This document shows, one piece after another, positions 38,938 through 48,085 of a stretch of 64,000 bases of DNA. The notes beneath the pieces were generated by a model, which did not search any database, was not told the DNA's origin, and saw nothing but the letters and a program-made list of their open reading frames with translations. Position 1 is the stretch's first letter. The number at the start of each line of letters is the position of its first letter. Position numbers and translations under genes: made by a program. Source of the DNA: Halomonas icarae (GTDB lineage: Bacteria > Pseudomonadota > Gammaproteobacteria > Pseudomonadales > Halomonadaceae); the NCBI RefSeq assembly GCF_009901955.1, contig NZ_WUTS01000001.1, positions 3,307,637 to 3,371,636 of the forward strand, read 5' to 3'.

Positions 38938-39447
38938 CTACATTCGATCTAACTGACGCTCGAGCTTACTCATAGCATGCAGCAGGTCGCGATACTCGCT
39001 GACGCTCAAGGTCGACACCAGTTCGGCTTCCCAGGAGTGTGCATCGGGTATCAGCCCCTCCAGTAACCGAGCCCCCTCTTGAGTCAGGAGCAGGTCATGA
39101 ACGCGCTGGTCGCGAGGAGATGGTCTTCGCGAGATCAGCCCCTTGTCCTCCAGGGCCTGGATCGCTCGCGATACCCGCGCCTTATCCATGCTCGTGTACG
39201 AGCAAATCTTCTTGGCGGTCAGATCATCACAGTGGCTCAACCATGACAGCACGCGCCACTGAGCGACGTTCAGTCCATAGCGCTGGGAATACATGCGCTC
39301 CAGCTCGCCACTGATACGATCCGCCAGCTTATTGAGCCGATAGGGGAGAAACTGATCGAGGTCGATCTCCGGCTTGACATGACCAGTGGCCTGGCTCGCG
39401 GCCTCATCAACCGACTCACCCTGTGGCCTACCTTCCATTATATCCAT
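38938..39447 (-). CDS. MarR family transcriptional regulator
   Basis: 169 residues. Winged helix-turn-helix: YGLNVAQWRVLSWLSHCDDLTAKKICSYTSMDKARVSRAIQALEDKGLI and the wing SRRPSPRDQRVHDLLLT. The 30-residue N-terminal tail is acidic. It starts nine bases after the dctM stop, so it is probably the last gene of the TRAP transporter operon and may repress its own promoter and the divergent catabolic operon in response to an aromatic acid. A perfect dyad at 42586-42603 is a candidate operator. Confidence 0.88.
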   Translation of the reverse strand: MDIMEGRPQGESVDEAASQATGHVKPEIDLDQFLPYRLNKLADRISGELERMYSQRYGLNVAQWRVLSWLSHCDDLTAKKICSYTSMDKARVSRAIQALEDKGLISRRPSPRDQRVHDLLLTQEGARLLEGLIPDAHSWEAELVSTLSVSEYRDLLHAMSKLERQLDRM

Positions 39448-39456
39448 AAAGTGTGC

Positions 39457-40752
39457 CTAATAGAGCAGGTCGGGAAGGAAGAGCACGATGCCCGGCAACA
39501 GCAGCACCAGCAAGGCGCGAAGCGTGCCCGCCACCCAGAACGGCGTCACACCGCGGAAGATCGTTCCCGTCGCCACGTCCGGCAGCACCGCCCGCAGCAC
39601 GAAGACGTTCATTCCCACCGGCGGCGTGATCAGGCTGATCTCGATCACGATCACCACCAGGATGCCGAACCACACCAGGTCGTAGCCGAGCCCCGCTACC
39701 ACCGGGAAGAAGACCGGCACCGTCAACAGCAGCATCGACATGCTCTCGAAGACACAGCCCAGCACCACGTAGATGGCGATAATCGTCAGGATCACCACAA
39801 AGGGCGCCACGTTCATGCCGCTGACCAGCGCCAGTAGATCGTTGGGCAGCCCGGCCCGGTTGATGAAGTTGGCGAAGATCAGCGCCGTCAGCACCACCGC
39901 AAAGAGCATGGCCGTGGTTCGCACCGTGTCCATCAGCACGTTCATCAGCACGCGTGGCGACAGCGAGCGACGCATCAGGGCGATCAGAAACGCTCCCATG
40001 GCCCCGATGCCGGCGGCCTCGGTGGGGGTGAAGATACCCAGGTAGATACCGCCGATCACCAGGACGAACAGCGCCAGCGTGCTGCCCACGCTCTTCAGTG
40101 CGGCAATGCGCTCCGGCCATGGCACCTTCTGCGCCGCCGGGCCCGCCTCCGGATCGCGCCACAACACCCACTTCACCGCCCCCAGATAGAGGAAGATGCC
40201 CAGGATGCCGGGGATAAAACCGGCGGCGAACAGCTCACGGATGCTCGTCTCGGTAAGGATGCCGTAAATCACCAACATCACGCTGGGCGGAATCAGGATG
40301 CCCAGGGTGCCGCCGGCGGCGATGGAGGCCGAGGCCAGCGAGTCCTTGTAGCCGTACTTGCGCATCTGTGGCATCGCCACGCGGCCCATGGTGGCACAGG
40401 TAGCCAGGCTTGATCCGCAGATGGCGCTGAAGCCTCCGCAGGCCACGATGGTGGCCATCGCCTGCCCCCCCTTGCGGTGCCCCAGAAAGCCGTTGGAGGC
40501 CCGGAACAGCGCATCAGATAACCCCGCATGGGAGACGAAGTTGCCCATCAGGATAAATAGCGGGATGACCGACAGGCCGTAGTCCATGGCGGTATCCACC
40601 ACCCGCCGAGCCGCCATCGCCTCGGCGGCATTCACGTTGCCGGTCAGATAGTAGAAGCCGGCAAAGCCCACGATGCCCATGGCGAAGGCCAGCGGTACAC
40701 GCAGGAACACCAGCACCAGCAGGGCGGCAAATCCGTAGAGTGCTTCAGTCAT
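39457..40752 (-). CDS. dctM: TRAP transporter large permease (DctM)
   Basis: 431 residues, about 12 hydrophobic segments, with family motifs VVACGGFSAICGSSLATCATMGRVAMPQM, GGTLGILIPPSVMLVIYG and GIFTPTEAAGIGAMGAFLIA. It is the main Na+-coupled permease subunit of a tripartite (TRAP) dicarboxylate/aromatic-acid importer. It overlaps dctQ by 8 bases. Lying divergent from the hydroxyphenylacetate/homogentisate genes, it probably imports an arylacetate. Confidence 0.94.
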   Translation of the reverse strand: MTEALYGFAALLVLVFLRVPLAFAMGIVGFAGFYYLTGNVNAAEAMAARRVVDTAMDYGLSVIPLFILMGNFVSHAGLSDALFRASNGFLGHRKGGQAMATIVACGGFSAICGSSLATCATMGRVAMPQMRKYGYKDSLASASIAAGGTLGILIPPSVMLVIYGILTETSIRELFAAGFIPGILGIFLYLGAVKWVLWRDPEAGPAAQKVPWPERIAALKSVGSTLALFVLVIGGIYLGIFTPTEAAGIGAMGAFLIALMRRSLSPRVLMNVLMDTVRTTAMLFAVVLTALIFANFINRAGLPNDLLALVSGMNVAPFVVILTIIAIYVVLGCVFESMSMLLLTVPVFFPVVAGLGYDLVWFGILVVIVIEISLITPPVGMNVFVLRAVLPDVATGTIFRGVTPFWVAGTLRALLVLLLPGIVLFLPDLLY

Positions 40753-41287
40753 GGTTCCCTCCGGGGCTCAGCGGGCCGCCTCGCTTGATCACCTTGATGC
40801 CTTCCAGCAGATAGAGGATCGCCCGCGCCAGGGTCAGCAGGGCCGACAACGCCAACATGATTGCGATCAACCCGATCAGATAGCCATAGGGAATGCGCAG
40901 GAACTCGGTCACGTCTCCCCAGGAGAAGGCGCGCTCGGCCAAGGCCCAGACTCGCTGGGCCATCACCCACAAGGCCACAGTGATCAGTAGGTTGACGAGC
41001 ACCTCACGTACCCAAACCAGACGAGCAGGGAAGATAGCGTCCAGCAGGTCCACGCTGACGTGCTCCTGGCGCCAGCAAACGATCGGCAATGAAAGGAACA
41101 CCAGCGCCGCCAGCATCAGCTGGGTCAGCTCCACGGCCCCGAGGATCGGGGCATTGAAGAAGTAGCGACCGGTCACGTCTACCGTGGTCAACAACATCAT
41201 GCCGAAGAGGGTGGCTCCCGCCACCCCCTCCAGCAACAGCTGGAAGACTCGGCCGGTTCGCGCCCAGTAGGTTGTCGGGGTCTGCAT
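40745..41287 (-). CDS. dctQ: TRAP transporter small permease (DctQ)
   Basis: 180 residues, four membrane helices (ATLFGMMLLTTVDVTGRYFF; AVELTQLMLAALVFLSLPIV; VREVLVNLLITVALWVMA; PYGYLIGLIAIMLALSALLTL). VDVTGRYFFNAPILGAVELTQ is the usual DctQ signature. It lies between dctP and dctM and forms the membrane complex with DctM. Confidence 0.92.
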   Translation of the reverse strand: MQTPTTYWARTGRVFQLLLEGVAGATLFGMMLLTTVDVTGRYFFNAPILGAVELTQLMLAALVFLSLPIVCWRQEHVSVDLLDAIFPARLVWVREVLVNLLITVALWVMAQRVWALAERAFSWGDVTEFLRIPYGYLIGLIAIMLALSALLTLARAILYLLEGIKVIKRGGPLSPGGNHD

Positions 41288-41312
41288 GGATCAGGCCTCT
41301 GTCAACAAATCA

Positions 41313-42368
41313 TCAAGACTGTTCAAGGTCGGAGGCGATACTCTCTTCCTCGGCCACTACCGCCAGCTGATCACGGAAATACTGTAGAGCCTCACTGGCA
41401 TCCAGATCCCCCGTGCTGACCTTCTTGGCCCACGCGTCGATCAGCTCATCCGAGACCTCACGCAGCATGGCGATATCGTCTTCCGTCGCCTGGGTGAACG
41501 TATTGCCCAACTCTTCGGCGAATTCGACACCACGCTGATCGGAGACATCCATCATGTAGCCAAACAGCCGCGATAGACGCTCGCCGGAGACCGCCTCGAT
41601 GGCCTCGCGGTCTTCGTCAGACACCCGATCCCAGACCATGGGGTTCATGACAATGGCGAAGCTGCCTCGATAGAAACCGCCATCAACCGTCAGGGTATAA
41701 GGGGCTACCTCGGCGACGCGGAAGCTACGCAGCCCTTCCAGAGTGAGCATGGCGCCATCGATAACGCCCTGAGAGGCTGCCTCATAGACGCCGGTAGGCG
41801 GCAGTGCTACCCCGGTCACATCGAGGGCGTTGGCCAGATCCGTCATCACACCGCCACCGACGCGCAGCCGTTTGCCAGACAAGTCATCGAATGTCTCGAT
41901 CTTCTCGGTAGTAAAAATCTGGCCCGGCCCATGTACGCCCATGGCCATTACCTCGAGCCCCCGGTGCTCGTTGGCCTGGGCCAGGTACTCCTCGTAGGTG
42001 CGCCAGTATGCCGCCGATGCCACCTCGGAAGAGAAGTCCTCGAAGGTGGGAAATTCGGGCAGCTGAGTTAATCCGAAGCGCCCAGACATATGCCCATGAA
42101 AAATCCAGCTGGCATCGGCGACTCCATCGGCCACCAGCGCCATCTGTGCCGCCGGCGGACCAAGATCTTCGGTTACCTGCAGGGTGACGCGCCCTTCGGT
42201 CGCCTCCTCAATCCAGGCTTGCCAGGTCGGCCACACGATGGTGTTGATCCCGTGGTTGGGGCCGCCCCAGCTGCTGACATTGATCGTGGTCTGGGCCATG
42301 GCGGGCATCGCCAGGGCCAGCGAAGCGACACTGGCGGCTCCTAGCACCAAACGAGCAGAGTTATACAT
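41313..42368 (-). CDS. dctP: TRAP transporter substrate-binding protein (DctP)
   Basis: 351 residues with a signal peptide (1-25, ending AMPAMA). The DctP fold is recognised by INVSSWGGPNHGINTIVWPTW, FDDLSGKRLRVGGGVMTDLANALDVT and YEAASQGVIDGAML; the conserved arginine for carboxylate binding lies in GKRLRVGG. This periplasmic protein captures the substrate and delivers it to DctQM. First gene of the dctPQM-marR operon; AGGAG lies before ATG 42368. Substrate is inferred to be an arylacetate from the neighbours only. Confidence 0.93.
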   Translation of the reverse strand: MYNSARLVLGAASVASLALAMPAMAQTTINVSSWGGPNHGINTIVWPTWQAWIEEATEGRVTLQVTEDLGPPAAQMALVADGVADASWIFHGHMSGRFGLTQLPEFPTFEDFSSEVASAAYWRTYEEYLAQANEHRGLEVMAMGVHGPGQIFTTEKIETFDDLSGKRLRVGGGVMTDLANALDVTGVALPPTGVYEAASQGVIDGAMLTLEGLRSFRVAEVAPYTLTVDGGFYRGSFAIVMNPMVWDRVSDEDREAIEAVSGERLSRLFGYMMDVSDQRGVEFAEELGNTFTQATEDDIAMLREVSDELIDAWAKKVSTGDLDASEALQYFRDQLAVVAEEESIASDLEQS

Positions 42369-42548
42369 TTTGTGAGCTCCTGATCATCAAAAGGGATCGC
42401 AGGAAAGCCCTTGATGGGCATCCCGTGCGGCAACCTTGCCGCCATTCAGTATCCACCGCAACTAATTTGGCGAAACTCAGTATGCGACTTAGGTATAAAG
42501 GTGATCAAAAACCACTGATTTGCGTCAATTTATGACCTCCCGAGAGGC

Positions 42549-42577
42549 TTGACGTCACGACAAAAATATTGGATAGC
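42549..42577 (+). promoter_or_regulatory. candidate sigma-70 promoter of the hydroxylase/hmg operon
   Basis: TTGACG at 42549-42554 matches the -35 box well; 17 bases later GATAGC at 42572-42577 is a weak -10. It lies just upstream of the dyad at 42586-42603, where a bound repressor would overlap the start of transcription. Judged by eye. Confidence 0.4.
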
Positions 42578-42585
42578 TGGACACC

Positions 42586-42603
42586 TAGTTTCAAAAGAAA
42601 CTA
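42586..42603. promoter_or_regulatory. perfect dyad operator candidate (TAGTTTC-AAAA-GAAACTA)
   Basis: TAGTTTC at 42586-42592 and GAAACTA at 42597-42603 form a perfect inverted repeat around AAAA. It is in the 285-base divergent control region between dctP and the MBL-fold gene, 50 bases before the latter's ATG. Size and symmetry suit a MarR dimer; the MarR gene is in the adjacent TRAP operon. Confidence 0.55.
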
Positions 42604-42653
42604 TGCTGCCGGTTCACAGCAAGCCAACGCGACCCGACGACACTGGAGGAAGC

Positions 42654-43622
42654 ATGAGCAAGAAATTCGCATCGCACGCCGATACCGAGGTAAAAGAGGT
42701 TAGCTTCACCAAGCTGGCCGAGGGTCTGTATGCCTACACCGCCGAAGGCGATCCCAACACCGGCGTGATCATTGGTGATGACAGCGTCATGGTCATCGAC
42801 ACCCAGGCCACTCCCATCATGGCTCAGGATGTGATTCGCCGTATCCGCGAGATCACCGACAAGCCGATCAAGCATGTCGTACTGACCCACTATCATGCCG
42901 TGCGTGTACTGGGCGCTTCTGCCTACGAGCCCGAGAACATCGTCGCCAGCCAGCACACCTACGACCTGATCGTCGAACGTGGCCAGCAGGACTATGAGTC
43001 CGAAGTGGGACGTTTCCCTCGTCTGTTCCAGGGTGTGGACTCCGTGCCTGGCCTTACCTGGCCGAACATTGTCTTCCAGAAAGAGCTGACGATGTACATG
43101 GGGGAGCGTGAGGTACAGATCATTCATCTGGGTCGCGGCCACACCAAGGGCGATACCATCGTCTGGCTGCCCAAGGAGAAGGTCATGTTCTCCGGCGATC
43201 TGGTCGAATACGGCGCTACTCCTTACACCGGCGACGCCTACCATGAGTACTGGCCTGCCACACTGGACCGTCTGCAGGCCATGCAGCCGGAGAAGCTCGT
43301 GCCGGGCCGCGGTGAAGCACTCCAGACACCCGAGCAGTGCCAGGAAGCCATCCAGGGTACGCGTGACTTCCTCGCCGACATGTATGAAAGCGTCAAGGCG
43401 GGCAAGGCTGCGGGGAAATCACTCTCCGAATGCTACGCCGAGACCTACGCCAAGCTGAAACCCAAGTACGGCCACTGGGTGATCTTCGATCACTGCCTGC
43501 CCTTCGACATCACCCGCTGCTATGACGAGGCCGGCGGTGAGTATCCGGATCCGCGCATCTGGACCGCCGAACGCGATACCGAGATGTGGCATTCGCTGCA
43601 GGAAGTCGTCGAGAGCCAATAA
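42654..43622 (+). CDS. MBL-fold metallo-hydrolase (cytoplasmic, HxHxxR variant)
   Basis: 322 residues, no signal peptide. The metallo-beta-lactamase fold is clear (NTGVIIGDDSVMVIDTQATP, LGRGHTKGDTIVWLPKEKVMFSGDLV), but the metal motif normally HxHxDH reads THYHAVRVLGASAY, keeping H79 and H81 and losing the Asp and third His. Such proteins occur beside aromatic hydroxylases; a lactone or ester hydrolase role is possible but unproven. TGGAGGA lies just before ATG 42654. First gene of the operon running to maiA. Confidence 0.85.
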   Translation: MSKKFASHADTEVKEVSFTKLAEGLYAYTAEGDPNTGVIIGDDSVMVIDTQATPIMAQDVIRRIREITDKPIKHVVLTHYHAVRVLGASAYEPENIVASQHTYDLIVERGQQDYESEVGRFPRLFQGVDSVPGLTWPNIVFQKELTMYMGEREVQIIHLGRGHTKGDTIVWLPKEKVMFSGDLVEYGATPYTGDAYHEYWPATLDRLQAMQPEKLVPGRGEALQTPEQCQEAIQGTRDFLADMYESVKAGKAAGKSLSECYAETYAKLKPKYGHWVIFDHCLPFDITRCYDEAGGEYPDPRIWTAERDTEMWHSLQEVVESQ

Positions 43623-43698
43623 ATCTCTCCCCTCAGCCATCCCCAGGACCGTGAATGGTCGCCACTGCAGCGCAGCTGGCGACCCATGGGAGCAACGC

Positions 43699-45411
43699 AT
43701 GCCAACGACCTACAACAACCCCGTCTACCCATATCGACGCCCGGACGAATTGAATAGCGACGAAGTGCGCCACTGTCCGGTCATTATCGTTGGTGCAGGT
43801 CCCTCCGGCCTCACCGCCGCCATCGACCTGGCACTGCAAGGCATCGACAGTGTCTTGCTCGACGATAACAACACCGTAAGCGTCGGCTCACGAGCGATCT
43901 GCTTCGCCAAGCGTACCCTGGAGATCATGGATCGTCTGGGTGCCGCTCAGCCCATGCTCGACAAGGGCGTCACCTGGCAGCACGGTCGTGTCTTCTTCCA
44001 GGAGCGTGAGGTCTATGACTTCAACCTGCTTCCGGAAGAGGGCCATCGCGTACCTGCCTTTATCAATCTGCAGCAGTACTACTTTGAAGAGTACCTGGTC
44101 GATCGTGCCGAAGACCTGAAGGAGCATATCGACCTGCGCTGGCGGCACAAGGTCACCGAGATCGATGCCCAAGCCGATCATACGGCGATCACGATCGCCA
44201 CTCAGGACGGCGATTACCGATTGACATGCGATTATCTTCTGGTGGCGGACGGTGCCAACAGCAAGATACGCGACATGCTGGGGCTGGAAAGCAAAGGTCA
44301 GATCTTTCAGGATCGCTTCCTGATCGCCGATGTGATCATGAAGGCCGACTTTCCCACCGAACGCTGGTTCTGGTTTGATCCGCCCTTTCATCCCAACCAG
44401 TCGGTCCTGCTACACAAGCAGCCGGATAACGTCTGGCGCATCGATTTCCAGCTTGGCTGGGATGCGGATCCGGAAGAGGAGAAGAAAGAGGAGAATATCC
44501 GCCCCCGAGTCCAGGCAATGCTTGGCCAGGACGTGGAGTTCGAGCTTGAGTGGGCCAGCGTTTATACCTTCCGCTGTCGCAAGATGGATGACTTTGCCTA
44601 CCGCCGGGTGTTTTTCATGGGTGACGCCGCTCATCAAGTCTCACCATTTGGTGCTCGTGGTGCTAATGGCGCCGCTCAAAGCATCGATAACCTGGCCTGG
44701 AAGCTAGCCAGAGTCGTGAAGGGGGAAGCACCCGCAGCCCTGCTCGAGACCTACAACACCGAGCGCCAGCATGGCGCAACAGAGAACATTCTCAACTCTA
44801 CTCGCGCCACCGACTTTATCACGCCAAAGAGCCGGGTGAGTCGGCTATTTCGTGACACGGCACTGGAACTGGCAGAGCACTATCCCTTCGCCAGAAGTCT
44901 GGTAAACAGCGGCCGTCTTTCGATGCCTTGCCGCTATGACAACTCGCCACTCAACGGGCCTGATAGCAGCAGAATGCCCGCCGATCTTCGTCCCGGAAGC
45001 CCGGCCAAGGATGCCCCCGTTCGTCTCTGCGGCGAGAGTGCCTGGCTGCTCAACCAGCTTGGCAACCGCTTCGTGCTAATGCTGGATGGACGGCTATCGA
45101 CCAGCCAGGCTGAAGCACTGGCACCTGAACTCGAGTCGCTGCTGCAAACACAGCCAGATTTAGATCTGTTGATCCTGGGACCAGTTTCTCGGGCCCTGAG
45201 CCGTCTGCCACGCACGACGCTGATCGAAGATGCCGACGGGCTTGTCGATCAGCGTTACGGCCTGATGCCGGGCTCGGCCTACTTGATTCGCCCCGATCAA
45301 CACGTCACCGCAAGGTGGGTCGAGTGTGACGCGCTATCCGTCGCCGAGGCCATCGATCGCGCCTTGGGTAAGCAGCTTTCGATGCAGGAGCCCCGTCATG
45401 TCACGGCTTGA
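43699..45411 (+). CDS. FAD-dependent aromatic hydroxylase (MhpA/MhaA-like)
   Basis: 570 residues of the class A flavoprotein monooxygenases. FAD motif VIIVGAGPSGLTAAIDLAL at 28-46, NAD(P)H/FAD DG motif in LLVADGANSKIRDML, and the GD motif RVFFMGDAAHQVSPFGARGANGA; a thioredoxin-like C-terminal domain follows. In this setting (upstream of hmgA, next to a DUF2783 gene) it most likely hydroxylates 3- or 4-hydroxyphenylacetate to homogentisate, like MhaA of Pseudomonas putida. GGGAG precedes ATG 43699; the frame is open further upstream. Substrate is inferred. Confidence 0.85.
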   Translation: MPTTYNNPVYPYRRPDELNSDEVRHCPVIIVGAGPSGLTAAIDLALQGIDSVLLDDNNTVSVGSRAICFAKRTLEIMDRLGAAQPMLDKGVTWQHGRVFFQEREVYDFNLLPEEGHRVPAFINLQQYYFEEYLVDRAEDLKEHIDLRWRHKVTEIDAQADHTAITIATQDGDYRLTCDYLLVADGANSKIRDMLGLESKGQIFQDRFLIADVIMKADFPTERWFWFDPPFHPNQSVLLHKQPDNVWRIDFQLGWDADPEEEKKEENIRPRVQAMLGQDVEFELEWASVYTFRCRKMDDFAYRRVFFMGDAAHQVSPFGARGANGAAQSIDNLAWKLARVVKGEAPAALLETYNTERQHGATENILNSTRATDFITPKSRVSRLFRDTALELAEHYPFARSLVNSGRLSMPCRYDNSPLNGPDSSRMPADLRPGSPAKDAPVRLCGESAWLLNQLGNRFVLMLDGRLSTSQAEALAPELESLLQTQPDLDLLILGPVSRALSRLPRTTLIEDADGLVDQRYGLMPGSAYLIRPDQHVTARWVECDALSVAEAIDRALGKQLSMQEPRHVTA

Positions 45412-45604
45412 ACTTTCTCCCAACTTCAGCGATCCAGATGCTTTTTACGCGGCTCTGACAGAGGCTCACCGCGAACGCAGCGAGGCGGACAGCGAGCGTA
45501 TCAACGCCCGCCTGATTCTACTGCTGGCCAACCATATCGGTGAGCAGCAAGTGCTGGAAGAAGCCCTGAGTATTGCTGCTGCAGACTCCGAGCAACCGCG
45601 ATAA
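45398..45604 (+). CDS. DUF2783 small protein, possible hydroxylase coupling protein
   Basis: 68 residues, acidic and helical: LELSPNFSDPDAFYAALTEAH then DSERINARLILLLANHIGEQQVLEEAL. It belongs to DUF2783. Its ATG lies inside the last 14 bases of the hydroxylase gene with AGGAG 7 bases upstream, so the two are translationally coupled. MhaB, the small coupling protein of the 3-hydroxyphenylacetate hydroxylase in Pseudomonas putida, has a similar size and place; identity of the two is my inference. Confidence 0.75.
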   Translation: MSRLELSPNFSDPDAFYAALTEAHRERSEADSERINARLILLLANHIGEQQVLEEALSIAAADSEQPR

Positions 45605-45650
45605 CGAAACCATCACAAAATAAAGACAGACATTTAATGAGGACACAACA

Positions 45651-46958
45651 ATGGCTGACGAGTTGAATTATCAGCACGGCTTTCGCAATCACTTCTCTAC
45701 TGAGGCCCTGCCGGGAGCACTTCCCGAGGGGCAAAACTCACCACAGAAATGTGCCTACGGACTCTATGCCGAACAGCTGACGGGCTCTGCCTTCACCGCC
45801 CCTCGGCATCAGAACCTGAGAAGCTGGCTCTATCGCATTCGCCCGTCGGTGGTACAGAGCGCCTATCGGCCACTGGAGAATCATCAGGTACACACCTCAC
45901 CTTTGGACAAGCCCGCCGCAGACCCCAACCAGATGCGCTGGGATCCAGCACCTCTGCCCGATGAGCCCACCGACTTTATCGATGGCCTGCTGACCATCGC
46001 CGTCAATGGCGATGCCGGAGCCCAGACCGGGGTCGGGGTGCATGTCTATGCCTTTAATCAGGATATGACCGACCGGTTCTTCTACACGGCAGATGGCGAA
46101 ATGCTGTTTGTGCCGCAGCTCGGTACGCTGCGGCTGCGCACCGAGTTCGGCGAGATAGAAGTCGACAACGGCGAGATTGCCGTGATCCCTCGTGGCGTCA
46201 AGTTCCAGGTACGCAAGGGGCAGAACGTCGACGCCGCTCGCGGCTACATCTGCGAAAACTACGGCAGCCCGGTGGAGCTCCCGGGCCTTGGCCCAATCGG
46301 TGCCAATGGCCTGGCCAACCCACGCGATTTCCAGAGCCCGGTGGCCGCTTACGAGGATGTCGAGGGTGACTTCTCACTCGTTGCCAAATTCTCGGGCCGC
46401 TTCTGGGAAACCCGCCTCGGTCACTCGCCGCTGGATGTCGTCGCCTGGCACGGCAACTATGCCCCCTATAAATATAACCTTGCTCACTTCAACACCATCA
46501 ACACGGTCAGTTTCGACCACCCGGATCCGTCGATCTTCACCGTGCTGACCTCCGCCTCAGATACGCCGGGAGTGGCCAACCTGGATTTCGTCATCTTCCC
46601 ACCGCGCTGGATGGTGGCAGAAAACACCTTCCGTCCTCCCTGGTTCCACCGGAACATGATGAGCGAATTCATGGGCCTGATTCACGGTGAGTACGATGCC
46701 AAGGCCGAAGGTTTTCTGCCGGGAGGCGCCAGCCTGCACAACTGCATGTCGCCGCACGGTCCCGACGCCGAAACCTTCGACAAGGCCTCCAACGCCGAGC
46801 TTAAACCACAATACCTGGCAGATACCCTGGCCTTCATGTTCGAAAGCCGCTATGTCTACCACCCCACCGAGGCCGCCCTCGCCACGGAGTACCGTCAGCG
46901 CGACTATGTGGATGTCTGGTCGACCCTGCGCTCGAACTTCACCCCTGAGCAGCGCTGA
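45651..46958 (+). CDS. hmgA: homogentisate 1,2-dioxygenase
   Basis: 435 residues, normal length. Recognised by [20 protein letters not shown] near the start, [24 protein letters not shown] and [18 protein letters not shown]; the iron-binding His/Glu/His set sits in the [23 protein letters not shown] and PHGP regions. It opens the ring of homogentisate to maleylacetoacetate with O2 and Fe2+. GAGGA precedes the ATG. Upstream genes supply homogentisate, downstream genes finish its breakdown. Confidence 0.97.
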   Translation: MADELNYQHGFRNHFSTEALPGALPEGQNSPQKCAYGLYAEQLTGSAFTAPRHQNLRSWLYRIRPSVVQSAYRPLENHQVHTSPLDKPAADPNQMRWDPAPLPDEPTDFIDGLLTIAVNGDAGAQTGVGVHVYAFNQDMTDRFFYTADGEMLFVPQLGTLRLRTEFGEIEVDNGEIAVIPRGVKFQVRKGQNVDAARGYICENYGSPVELPGLGPIGANGLANPRDFQSPVAAYEDVEGDFSLVAKFSGRFWETRLGHSPLDVVAWHGNYAPYKYNLAHFNTINTVSFDHPDPSIFTVLTSASDTPGVANLDFVIFPPRWMVAENTFRPPWFHRNMMSEFMGLIHGEYDAKAEGFLPGGASLHNCMSPHGPDAETFDKASNAELKPQYLADTLAFMFESRYVYHPTEAALATEYRQRDYVDVWSTLRSNFTPEQR

Positions 46959-47024
46959 TCGAGTCAATTTCAACGATGCACGGGGCGCCATCAGCCCCGT
47001 CCCTGACGAAAGGAAGACTTTTCA

Positions 47025-48044
47025 ATGAAACTGGCCACCCTCAAGAACGGACGCGACGGTGAACTGATTCTCGTCTCTCGTGATCTCTCCCGCGCCGTCA
47101 GCGCCGTCGACATCGCTCCGACTCTCCAGCAGGCGATCGAGAGATGGGACGCCGTGAGTCCTAAGCTCGAGGCACGCTACGCCGAACTTAACGACGGTAA
47201 GGCTGACGGTGCCTTCGATCTGGACCAGAGCGCCCTGCATTCACCGCTACCGCGCACCTACCACTGGGCCGACGGTTCCGCCTATCTGAATCACGTCCAG
47301 CTGGTCCGCCAGGCGCGCAACGCCGAGATGCCCGAGACCTTCTGGAACGACCCGCTGATGTATCAGGGCGGCGGAGACAAGTTCCTGGCGCCCACCGAAG
47401 ATATCGAGGCGATCAGCGAGGAGCACGGCATCGACTTCGAGGGCGAGATTGCGGTAGTGACCGACGATGTCCCCATGGCCGCCACTCCCGAGCAGGCCGC
47501 CCAGCACATCAAGCTGGTGATGCTGGTCAACGATGTCAGCCTGCGCGGCCTGATCCCCGGCGAACTCGCCAAGGGCTTTGGGTTCTTCCAGGCCAAGCCC
47601 GCTTCTGCCTTCTCTCCCATCGCCGTCACTCCGGACGAGCTGGGCGACGCCTGGCAGGACGGCAAGGTGCACCTGCCGCTGACCGTTCATCTCAATGGCG
47701 AGAAGTTCGGCGAGCCTGAGGCCGGCCCCGACATGATCTTCAACTTCCCGCAACTCGTGGCCCACGCCGCACGCACCCGCTACCTGGGCGCCGGCGCCAT
47801 CATCGGCTCCGGCACCGTCTCCAACCCGGACCCCGACGGTGGCCCCGGAAAGCCGGTCGCGGACGGTGGGGTAGGTTACAGCTGTCTGGCCGAGGTACGC
47901 ATGGTCGAGAAGATCCTCCACGGCGACAGCAAGACTCCGTTCATGCGCTTCGGTGACCGGGTCCGTATCGAAATGTTCGACCGTGAAGGCAAGAGCATCT
48001 TCGGTGCCATCGACCAGCAGGTCGTGAAGTACGAGCCCAAGTAA
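47025..48044 (+). CDS. fumarylacetoacetase
   Basis: 339 residues of the FAH family. Metal-binding acids are in GIDFEGEIAVVTDDV, and NDVSLRGLIPGEL, FGFFQAKPASAFSPIAVTPDEL and GAIIGSGTVSNPDPDGG match the catalytic core. It cleaves fumarylacetoacetate to fumarate and acetoacetate. AAGGAAG is just before the ATG and the gene is 66 bases after hmgA. Confidence 0.93.
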   Translation: MKLATLKNGRDGELILVSRDLSRAVSAVDIAPTLQQAIERWDAVSPKLEARYAELNDGKADGAFDLDQSALHSPLPRTYHWADGSAYLNHVQLVRQARNAEMPETFWNDPLMYQGGGDKFLAPTEDIEAISEEHGIDFEGEIAVVTDDVPMAATPEQAAQHIKLVMLVNDVSLRGLIPGELAKGFGFFQAKPASAFSPIAVTPDELGDAWQDGKVHLPLTVHLNGEKFGEPEAGPDMIFNFPQLVAHAARTRYLGAGAIIGSGTVSNPDPDGGPGKPVADGGVGYSCLAEVRMVEKILHGDSKTPFMRFGDRVRIEMFDREGKSIFGAIDQQVVKYEPK

Positions 48045-48085
48045 GCGCTTTGCTTAACGCTTCACAATCATAACAAGGCTTTTCT

